A DNA stretch of 5,849 bases from an uncultured Lachnospiraceae bacterium (GTDB taxonomy: Bacteria > Bacillota_A > Clostridia > Lachnospirales > Lachnospiraceae), in assembly GCA_947177885.1 (NCBI GenBank), contig CAMWWF010000202.1, forward strand, positions 1-5,849, read 5' to 3'. The notes below the pieces were generated by a model, which saw nothing but the letters and a program-made list of their open reading frames with translations, searched no databases and had not been told where the DNA came from. Positions 1-5,517 of the stretch are shown piece by piece; within the stretch, counting starts at the first letter, position 1; every line of letters starts with the position of its first letter. The position numbers were made by a program, and so were the translations under genes.

Positions 1-1607
1 TCCAGAGGGAAATCCGCTTTTTCCAACGCATCCATGACAGCCGCTTCTATCCTTTCATTCACGACAATCTCTGATTTATCTGACGGTTCTTTTGTCATGG
101 CTTTGATACCGGTTTCCGCTTTGACCGCCGACGTTTTCTCCAAAGCTTTCCTGTCAGCCTCTTCTTTGGCTGCCGACGTTTTCTCCCGGACTTTCACGTC
201 AGCCTCTTCTTTGCCCGCCGTCATGTCTCTATGCTCCGGCCGTTCCTTTTCCACCTCCGAGATCCGGACATTCTCCGCCACTGTCATTTTATATGTCTGA
301 TACCGCTGGAACACTGCGGAGACATCCTGATACAACGCTTTCGGCGCTATCTCTTCCACCTTCCTGCCATCGATCAGCAGCTCGCCTGAGGTGGGCAGAT
401 ACAGCCCTGTCAACAGTCTCGTCAGAGTGGACTTTCCCGAACCGTTCACTCCCACTATGGCGATGGTCTCCCCCTTATGTACCGTCAGGTTAATATTTTC
501 CAACGCCGGTATGCTGCCGCCCGGGTAAGTGAAGGACACTCCCTTAAGCTCGATCACTTCCCGCTCTACGGGCCCCTCGTACAGCCCCCGGCGTTCCGGC
601 AGATCCAGGAAATCAAAGAAATTCTGTGCCGGGCCAAAGCTCCTGCCGATGGCACCGATCTGTCCGTCGAACAGCTCGTTTATCCGGGAAAACAGAGTAT
701 CCAGAGAAGTAAATACCGCCGCAAAGGCACCCACGCCTACCTCTCCCTTTGCCAGATAGTAAAACAGCATGATAATGGTTCCCACATATCCCGTCAGCGT
801 CAGGAAACGCAGTCCCAGCTCTATGAAAAGCACATGCTTTGACGTCTGCCAGTCCAGTCGGGTACACTCCCTCAGATTTTTGCCATACATTCTTTTAAAG
901 AAGCCCTCTGCCCTCCAAAGCCTTGTCTCCTTGACATACTCCCTGTTGCAGATACACCTTTCGAAATACTCATACCTCCTGCGGTAAGGCGCCGCCTTAT
1001 GCTCCATATTTGCATACATCCTTTTGCGCACAGCCGTTCCTATCATACTGGGTATAAAGCAAACAAAGAACATGATGAGCAGCATGGGCTTCACAGTAAA
1101 CAGATATACCGCCATGGATAAGATATACACGCTCTGATTCAGCAGGAGCGTCAGCATGCTGACCACAACATCTCCTACTGCCTGTAATCCCGTATATGCC
1201 TTATTGATCTGATCCAGGAAACGGTTGTCCTCGTACACCAGGGGATCGATCCTCGCCGCCTTTTCGTTCAGTTCCTTTCCCATACAGCCTTCCGCGGCCT
1301 TGAAAAAGGTCTGCAGCATGACTGCCGACTGCTGCCCTACCAGAAGGAGGAAAACAGGAAACAAGGAGGTCAGTGTTCCGTAGAACAGCACGGTGCCGAT
1401 CTGTACGCTTCCTCCCACCAGTCCTTCCACTGAATCGAAGAAAACCTGCTTGATAAAGGTGTATGCCGTATTGGAAAGCCCGATACAGATAAACAAAAGC
1501 GGAAGGAGAATGAGAAGCTGCGGTTTTCTCTTTGCTCCCATGCCGATCATATGGCGGACCATGACGAACAGACCGGCCCTTTTCCTTTTTTCTGATACGC
1601 TTTTCAT
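1..1607 (-). CDS. ABC exporter half-transporter (membrane domain + ATPase), 3' end outside window
   Basis: This is an MsbA/MdlB-type exporter subunit in the inner membrane, expected to couple ATP hydrolysis to export; the substrate is unknown. I translated 535 codons from the ATG at 1607, and the frame is still open at the left edge. Hydrophobic segments lie near residues 31-49, 72-92, 146-190 and 262-286. The ATPase domain begins near residue 350, with Walker A GVNGSGKST at 386-394 and the Q-loop glutamine at 434 (AVFQRYQ). The LSGGQ signature, Walker B and switch histidine lie beyond the edge, so catalytic competence cannot be judged. The start is supported by AAGGAT (1615-1620) seven bases upstream. 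Residues about 451-512, just after the Q-loop segment, are a charged K/E-rich insertion containing two 15-residue repeats; relatives usually go directly from the NIRIS-like motif to the next helix. It follows the 635-residue transporter by 158 bases and probably pairs with it. Confidence 0.93.
   Translation of the reverse strand, partial: MKSVSEKRKRAGLFVMVRHMIGMGAKRKPQLLILLPLLFICIGLSNTAYTFIKQVFFDSVEGLVGGSVQIGTVLFYGTLTSLFPVFLLLVGQQSAVMLQTFFKAAEGCMGKELNEKAARIDPLVYEDNRFLDQINKAYTGLQAVGDVVVSMLTLLLNQSVYILSMAVYLFTVKPMLLIMFFVCFIPSMIGTAVRKRMYANMEHKAAPYRRRYEYFERCICNREYVKETRLWRAEGFFKRMYGKNLRECTRLDWQTSKHVLFIELGLRFLTLTGYVGTIIMLFYYLAKGEVGVGAFAAVFTSLDTLFSRINELFDGQIGAIGRSFGPAQNFFDFLDLPERRGLYEGPVEREVIELKGVSFTYPGGSIPALENINLTVHKGETIAIVGVNGSGKSTLTRLLTGLYLPTSGELLIDGRKVEEIAPKALYQDVSAVFQRYQTYKMTVAENVRISEVEKERPEHRDMTAGKEEADVKVREKTSAAKEEADRKALEKTSAVKAETGIKAMTKEPSDKSEIVVNERIEAAVMDALEKADFPL
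127..216 (-). repeat. Two 45-bp tandem repeats inside the ABC ATPase domain
   Basis: Units 127-171 and 172-216 match at 37 of 45 bases by my alignment. They encode AKEEADRKALEKTSA (residues 480-494) and GKEEADVKVREKTSA (465-479). The unit is a multiple of three, so the reading frame is preserved. The next 15 residues (495-509) keep K/E/KA/K at matching positions and may be a third, decayed unit at 82-126. The composition suggests a surface-exposed charged helix or coiled coil extending from the helical subdomain. Confidence 0.88.
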
Positions 1608-1765
1608 CTCTTTATCCTTTCTTTACCAGTGTTCCATTTTTCAACTGTATGTTTTTTAAAAAGTTCGGAATTGCCTTATACAAGGTGTTTGAGGGAAACG
1701 ATGCGGTGACACGCCCTTCGAAAACAATGCAGTAGAAGACAATTCTGACAAGTAAAAATGTGCAG

Positions 1766-3673
1766 TTAATTGGTAAATGAAGCACTGGAGCTATCCTGCC
1801 TGTACCAGCTTTGCTGAGTCTCGTACATGTGCGCATAGACGCCGTGAAGCTTCATCAGTTCCTCATGGCTGCCCTGTTCCCTGACACAGCCGTCCTTCAG
1901 CAGGAAAATGTGATCCGACAGCCTGATGGAACCCAGTCTGTGGCTGATGAATATGGTTGTGCGGTTCCTGCTGATCTCGCCGAACTCCTCATACAACCTG
2001 CTCTCACTGACAGGATCCAGCGCCGCCGTGGGCTCATCCAGCAGCAACAAGGGCGCATCGTTCATCAGCGCCCTTGCCATTGCCACCCTCTGCCACTGTC
2101 CGCCGGAGAGATCCATACTGTTCTCATCCAGCTTTCCGAGACGCGTCTCATAGCCATATTCCAAATCTGATATGGAATCATGGATGTCCAGCTGCTTTGC
2201 CGCACTCTCCATGCGGGAGATCCTCTCCTTCTTCCGCTCCGGGCTCTCCGCTTCCTCAAAGTCCATATTCCCCATACCCAGACAGATGTTCTCTTCCACA
2301 GACAGATAGTATCTGGCAAAATCCTGAAAGACGCAGGAGAAGATCTTAAACCATTCTCCCTCTGAAAAGGTACGCATCTCCACACCATTGTATAAGATCT
2401 CACCCTCATACTCCCTGTAAAGCCCTGTGAGAAGCTTGATCAGAGTGGTCTTGCCCGCTCCGTTTTCCCCCACAACAGCATAATGTCTTCCGCTTTCCAG
2501 CTTTATGGAAAAGTCTTTCAAAATATCGGTTTCCGTGCCGGGATAGCGGAAGGTGACATGACGAAATTCCAGTACTTCCAATCCGGGGATCCCGCTTTTC
2601 GTCTGCATCTGTCCCTCCGCTGTCAGGCCCGTTCCCTGCGTCTGGATCTTTGCTCCTGCTGCCATTTCCGCCCGCTCCGGCAGCGCAGCAAAGGCGGTAA
2701 GATCTTTCATGTACTCCTGGGCCATCGCTACCTGGTTGACCGCCCTTGCAGTATTATTTCCCATAATATCTATTAGGTCGTACATGGATGTCACCAGAGA
2801 AATAAAGACACCCACTGTCAGCTTTCCCGAAGCAGTCAGGGGAATCATGATCAGCACTACCACCGCGGACAGCAGACCGTTTATCGCCGTCCCCCGCAGG
2901 GAGTTTCCCATATGCAGCTTCTCCGACCTGATATCCTGCTTCACGGCCTCTTCAAACTGTTGGTGCCACTGTTCATTCACCTGTCCCGTATAGCCGAAGA
3001 GACTCCGCTCCTCCGTGGCCTCCCGGCCCGTCAGCAGGCCGAACAGATATTTATGCCGCCGCTCGTGTACCGCCGCTTCCTCAAAAGCCTGGTACACCTT
3101 TTTCCCGCTCTTTAAGGAAAAGAGGAACAGGGGAATTGTCAATACCAGCACTACCAGCGAAAGCCACCACACATATCCTGTCATGATCAGAAGCACTCCC
3201 ACGATACGGGGAATATTGATAGCAAAGAGATTTAAGAACCACTGGAGATTCCAACGCAGATTTCTCTCAAGCTTTCCGGTGAGACGATCAGACAGCTCTT
3301 CGGTCTTTGGATCCTCCAAAAGATAATACTCCATCCGGTCACGTTTTCCGGTAATCTCCGCGGAAATCTGCTCATTTCCGTGTATGGTCACATAATTGGT
3401 GAACAGATTGCCGATATGAAAGGACACCCGCTTCCACCCCACGATCAGCAGCATCCATACAAACCAGACCACCGTCTCTCTGTCAAAGCTTTTACTGACC
3501 ACCGCCCGGATGGCGCCATCCAGAAATTCCGCCACTACAATGACCTGGAACACATTAGCCAGAGCCGTGGCCAGCTTCTGGACAGTGACCGCCACAGTAC
3601 CGACAGGCGCGCAGCAGAACGGAATGCGCCACATGTCGAGCCAGTTATACTTTCTCTTTTTCAGTACAAACAT
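1766..3673 (-). CDS. ABC exporter half-transporter, complete, 635 aa
   Basis: This is an inner-membrane exporter subunit with a fused ATPase, and it is the complete member of the tandem pair. Residues 1-330 form the membrane domain, with hydrophobic stretches near 25-55, 67-80, 155-187 and 265-295. The ATPase domain starts near 365. It carries Walker A GENGAGKTT (402-410), Q-loop Q450 (CVFQDF), signature LSGGQ (522-526), Walker B LLLLDE with catalytic E547, D-loop ALD (551-553) and switch histidine H578 (ISHRL). All catalytic motifs are canonical. The start is fixed by AGGGGAGGA at 3678-3686, four bases upstream of the ATG. The linker at residues 333-362 is long and rich in Q, T and G. No peptidase C39 domain is seen at the N-terminus, so it is not a bacteriocin transporter with a built-in protease. 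I found no convincing promoter just upstream. The likely partner is the next gene, giving a heterodimer; the substrate is unknown. Confidence 0.96.
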   Translation of the reverse strand: MFVLKKRKYNWLDMWRIPFCCAPVGTVAVTVQKLATALANVFQVIVVAEFLDGAIRAVVSKSFDRETVVWFVWMLLIVGWKRVSFHIGNLFTNYVTIHGNEQISAEITGKRDRMEYYLLEDPKTEELSDRLTGKLERNLRWNLQWFLNLFAINIPRIVGVLLIMTGYVWWLSLVVLVLTIPLFLFSLKSGKKVYQAFEEAAVHERRHKYLFGLLTGREATEERSLFGYTGQVNEQWHQQFEEAVKQDIRSEKLHMGNSLRGTAINGLLSAVVVLIMIPLTASGKLTVGVFISLVTSMYDLIDIMGNNTARAVNQVAMAQEYMKDLTAFAALPERAEMAAGAKIQTQGTGLTAEGQMQTKSGIPGLEVLEFRHVTFRYPGTETDILKDFSIKLESGRHYAVVGENGAGKTTLIKLLTGLYREYEGEILYNGVEMRTFSEGEWFKIFSCVFQDFARYYLSVEENICLGMGNMDFEEAESPERKKERISRMESAAKQLDIHDSISDLEYGYETRLGKLDENSMDLSGGQWQRVAMARALMNDAPLLLLDEPTAALDPVSESRLYEEFGEISRNRTTIFISHRLGSIRLSDHIFLLKDGCVREQGSHEELMKLHGVYAHMYETQQSWYRQDSSSASFTN

Positions 3674-3825
3674 TGTTTCCTCCCCTCAATCCCGACAAAC
3701 TCCCGGAACTCCTTTGTGTCTGATCCTGTGAAACTTACAGATACCAAAATCCATAATAAGTCCTGACTCATTTTGTATGTATCTGCACAGTTCAATAACT
3801 CATCTGAGCTGTTATAATAAATCAT
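3661..3825 (-). CDS. Possible 54-codon ORF overlapping the exporter start; unidentified
   Basis: The frame runs from an ATG at 3825 (a TTG codon directly precedes it) to a TGA at 3661, overlapping the first 13 bases of the 635-residue transporter gene in another frame. The peptide begins MIYYNSSDELLNCADTY and contains a hydrophobic stretch LLWILVSVSF. No ribosome binding site is at a useful distance: the nearest GGAGG is about 18 bases upstream. I do not recognise it. It may be a translated leader coupled to the transporter, or the tail of the decayed gene described at 3812-4204, whose other frame runs into it. The transporter's ribosome binding site lies inside this ORF. Confidence 0.25.
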   Translation of the reverse strand: MIYYNSSDELLNCADTYKMSQDLLWILVSVSFTGSDTKEFREFVGIEGRKQCLY

Positions 3826-4204
3826 CAAGTGCTGCCTGATTTACCTCCACGCCTGCCGAACGGAATGAACTGTTACACATATCCCGAAAAAGCAGTTAAC
3901 TCTGGAAACGATCACGGATATCGTCACATCCTATCACATTGCAGAAATCCTCACCTTTGCACCCGGAAACCTTTTTAAAGATCGATCCTTCAAAAGAATA
4001 TTTTAATTGTTGAACCGCAATATTTTTACTGCCGATCACGCCCTCTGCTGCCATCGTCAGGGGTTGAATCTCCCTCCTTGATCTTCCTGCCAGTTTTTTC
4101 CGCTCAATTCGTTCAACTCTATCCGCAACGTTTTTCCGAAAGTCTGTCGAGGTTCTGTCACTTTCCAGAGTACGGAGCAGTGTGCCTCTTTTTTTCTCAA
4201 AACT
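3812..4204 (-). pseudogene. Open-frame relic of unknown identity with one internal stop
   Basis: This minus-strand frame is open from just after a TAG at 4205-4207 down to a TAA at 3812-3814, interrupted only by a TAA at 3896-3898. The upstream part is 102 codons and contains DFRKNVADRVERIERKK and, near its end, a cysteine-bearing stretch GCKGEDFCNVIGCDDI. After the internal stop it continues LLFRDMCNSSFRSAGVEV to the second stop. The only ATG in the upstream part is at 4054 (52 codons), with AAGGAGG about 17 bases away, too far for a normal start. It overlaps the 3' end of the ATPase pseudogene in the -1 frame. The amino-acid content looks protein-like, but I cannot name a family. Alternatives are a chance open frame or a fragment of a mobile-element gene. 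Confidence 0.35.
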
Positions 4205-4853
4205 CTATAATGCAAAATACATTGTAATAAAGAGACCGCTTTGGCGCCTGTGGACAAATTGCGAAGCGTAAAGCTGTCAGCATAATCAGGATCCGAATAC
4301 TCCAGTTGTTCATGAGACTGACCAAATTTCAGCGTTCCATGCATGATCTTGATCAATTCGTCATTGAATCTCCTGATGATCTCATCCATTTCCTGCATTT
4401 CCACATTAGATTCCGGTTCCGCTTTATCCTCTCCAAGAGAAGCCCCCTGAAAGTCGTCGAATACAAGATATCTCCCTGATCCCGAAAAACCGCGTACTAC
4501 AACCCGACGCTGTATAGTTCTATACGGCACCAGCATCTCTTCGATTCTGGCACGCGCTGCATCGTCATCCATCAGGCCCAGTACGGAGAACTCATCCACA
4601 ACTCTGGGACTGTCAATATAGAACGCCTTGCCTTCCACAGCAAAGTCCTGCTTTATTTCACTGATCTTATTTCGTTCAAATCTTACGGAAATGGTATTGG
4701 ATCTCTCCCTGTTCAGAAAGAATTCATCAATGCAAACAGAACCTTGCCAACAGTACTTTTGCCGGTATTATTGCTCCCTGCAATTACCGTAATGCCATCA
4801 ATATCAATATCTGCCATGCCAATCTTAGAAATATTTTCGATATGAAGTTTCAT
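4057..4853 (-). pseudogene. Decayed AAA/OLD-like ATPase
   Basis: Intact relatives are RecF/OLD-like AAA ATPases of several hundred residues, some in phage-defence loci; their role is usually unknown. The N-terminal piece (4853 to a TGA at 4713) is 46 codons: it opens MKLHIENISK and has Walker A GSNNTGKST at residues 26-34. The start at 4853 is chosen because GGAGG lies at 4858-4862. The next piece is in another frame (open through 4057, GTG at 4638 usable) and carries FYIDSPRVVDEF and the signature-like LRNLSTGAKA. The order matches the family, but roughly 100 residues or more expected between Walker A and YIDSP are missing, so an internal deletion plus frameshift is inferred. After LRKKE (about 4186) the sequence diverges; the family's DEPEIHLHP Walker B is absent and only a TEP triplet appears. 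The protein cannot be a normal ATPase. Confidence 0.85.
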
Positions 4854-4857
4854 AATG

Positions 4858-4862
4858 CCTCC
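4858..4862 (-). promoter_or_regulatory. Ribosome binding site of the ATPase pseudogene
   Basis: GGAGG is four bases upstream of the ATG at 4853. It decides that start over the upstream in-frame ATG at 4898, whose extra 15 residues are not family-like. The site is intact although the gene is broken. Confidence 0.75.
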
Positions 4863-4925
4863 ATTTTGTATCCAGTGATATGTAAAAGCTATCCGCACAG
4901 ATTTGCTGTATAACCAGTGTGAATC

Positions 4926-4954
4926 ATTTTAACATTATTCCCATGAATTTACAA
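4926..4954 (-). promoter_or_regulatory. Putative sigma-A promoter of the ATPase pseudogene
   Basis: Read on the minus strand, TTGTAA (4949-4954) is followed by a 17-base spacer and TAAAAT (4926-4931). This matches 4 of 6 and 5 of 6 consensus positions. Transcription would begin near 4919, leaving a leader of about 65 bases before the ATG at 4853. It lies in AT-rich sequence just past the stop of the ABC relic, where a promoter is expected. Confidence 0.6.
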
Positions 4955-4966
4955 GCCAATCCGGCA

Positions 4967-5137
4967 TTAATAGCATTCATAAAGTAACAGTTCAGCCGCT
5001 GAAAGACCCCGTCTCCTGTACTCCCCGCAGCCCTCCATCAATTCTTCATGGGTTCCCTGTCCCACGATTTCCCCGTCCCTGACACGCATGTATAATTTAC
5101 ACAAATATCCTACCTCGGCAGCATAATATTCAGACAT
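4967..5137 (-). pseudogene. Relic of an ABC exporter ATPase C-terminus
   Basis: This is an uninterrupted 56-codon frame from the ATG at 5137 to a TAA at 4967. Residues 19-40 read VRDGEIVGQGTHEELMEG then CGEY, the hallmark tail of ABC exporter ATPases that follows the switch histidine (compare LLKDGCVREQGSHEELM in the intact transporter of this window). Nothing else of the ATPase domain is present: the residues before it (SEYYAAEVGYLCKLYM) do not look like the usual SHRL-ADRI segment. The tail differs clearly from the intact gene's tail, so it comes from a different transporter rather than a recent duplication. No clear ribosome binding site is seen at the ATG, and the peptide is probably not functional. 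Confidence 0.8.
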
Positions 5138-5190
5138 TTTATCGCTTTATGCTGACTTAAACAATTATTTATTTTTTTAGCAAAAAAGTA

Positions 5191-5219
5191 TTGACAATTA
5201 TGCCTGTATGCTCTATAAT
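5191..5219 (+). promoter_or_regulatory. Perfect consensus sigma-A promoter
   Basis: TTGACA (5191-5196), a 17-base spacer and TATAAT (5214-5219) match the consensus at 12 of 12 positions with ideal spacing, preceded by an A/T-rich stretch (5161-5190) that resembles an UP region. The predicted start is near 5226. It is the only strong plus-strand signal in the window and points into a region with no long gene. Confidence 0.88.
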
Positions 5220-5300
5220 GAACTTACAATAAAGAAAGGGAAACATCACTTCCATCAAATACAGCTTTACATAATAAGTTGTAGACAAAAAAAGATGTGC

Positions 5301-5423
5301 ATGAGTACACGGAATAGTAACGTATCACTGAAATTCAGAACGTTACCGTACACAGCGGACAGAGAAAAGTGGAAAGGCACAGAGGCAGAAGTGGAAGAAA
5401 ACGCGAACCTGAAAACTTCATAA
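5301..5423 (+). CDS. Possible 40-codon ORF in the orphan transcript; unidentified
   Basis: The frame runs from the ATG at 5301 (a second in-frame ATG at 5295) to a TAA at 5421-5423. The peptide begins MSTRNSNVSLKFRTLPYTAD and continues through a charged REKWKGTEAEVEEN stretch; it has no signal peptide or membrane segment. Longer readings of this frame, starting at 5208, begin inside the promoter and cannot be translated from it. No clear ribosome binding site precedes either ATG, which lowers confidence. The stop abuts a strong ribosome binding site at 5423-5429, as in a two-gene operon. It may be the first gene of an operon whose second gene was lost. Confidence 0.3.
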   Translation: MSTRNSNVSLKFRTLPYTADREKWKGTEAEVEENANLKTS

Positions 5424-5429
5424 GGAGGT
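5423..5429 (+). promoter_or_regulatory. Orphan ribosome binding site
   Basis: AAGGAGGT is nearly a perfect anti-16S match. A TTG at 5438, nine bases beyond GGAGG, opens only MDDEQK before a stop; the ATG at 5430 is too close and gives a 13-codon frame. The downstream coding region therefore seems lost, or the site starts a leader peptide. Confidence 0.5.
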
Positions 5430-5456
5430 ATGGTCCATTGGACGACGAACAGAAAT

Positions 5457-5496
5457 GAAGAAGCGTGTTGATTCGGAATGATCAATGCGCTTCTTC
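5457..5496. terminator. Bidirectional hairpin terminator between convergent units
   Basis: GAAGAAGCG (5457-5465) pairs perfectly with CGCTTCTTC (5488-5496). Inside, two G-U wobbles and TTGAT/ATCAA (5468-5472 with 5481-5485) extend the stem around an 8-base loop. GTTTATGTT follows on the plus strand and ATTTCTGTT on the minus strand, both moderately T-rich. It lies 3' of the plus-strand transcript and 3' of the DUF1877-like gene, so it probably serves both. Confidence 0.75.
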
Positions 5497-5517
5497 GTTT
5501 ATGTTGGGCGTTGTCTT

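Noticed and set aside
127..216. The paired 45-bp units as a CRISPR or IS-end repeat
   Set aside because: They are directly adjacent without spacers and code in frame within an ABC ATPase; they are a protein-level tandem repeat.
34..842. Several plus-strand frames of 66-121 codons opposite the left transporter gene
   Set aside because: They are antisense shadows of a well-supported ABC transporter gene with clear Walker A and membrane segments; none looks like a known protein or has its own start signals.
1612..1836. 74-codon minus-strand ORF bridging the end of the complete transporter and the gap
   Set aside because: Its only ATG lies inside the transporter gene in another frame and has no ribosome binding site; the gap portion is kept only as a low-interest finding.
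1811..3766. Multiple plus-strand frames of up to 128 codons opposite the 635-residue transporter
   Set aside because: They are antisense to a complete gene with every ABC motif in order; their composition reflects reverse-complement codon bias.
3674..3900. A promoter directly upstream of the 635-residue transporter
   Set aside because: Candidates such as TTGAAC and TTATAA hexamers were found, but none with a partner at 16-18 bases; no call is supported.
5138..5190. A minus-strand promoter for the ABC relic (TTGTTT, 17 bases, TAAAAT)
   Set aside because: The -10-like hexamer overlaps the ATG of the relic and the -35 matches only three positions, so it could not make a leader for that frame.
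5208..5300. N-terminal extension of the plus-strand 71-codon frame starting at 5208
   Set aside because: The start lies within the promoter spacer, upstream of the predicted transcription start near 5226, so it cannot be translated from that promoter.
5267..5485. 72-codon minus-strand ORF opposite the orphan transcript
   Set aside because: It runs through the terminator hairpin and lies antisense to the promoter-driven unit, with no start signal or recognisable motif.
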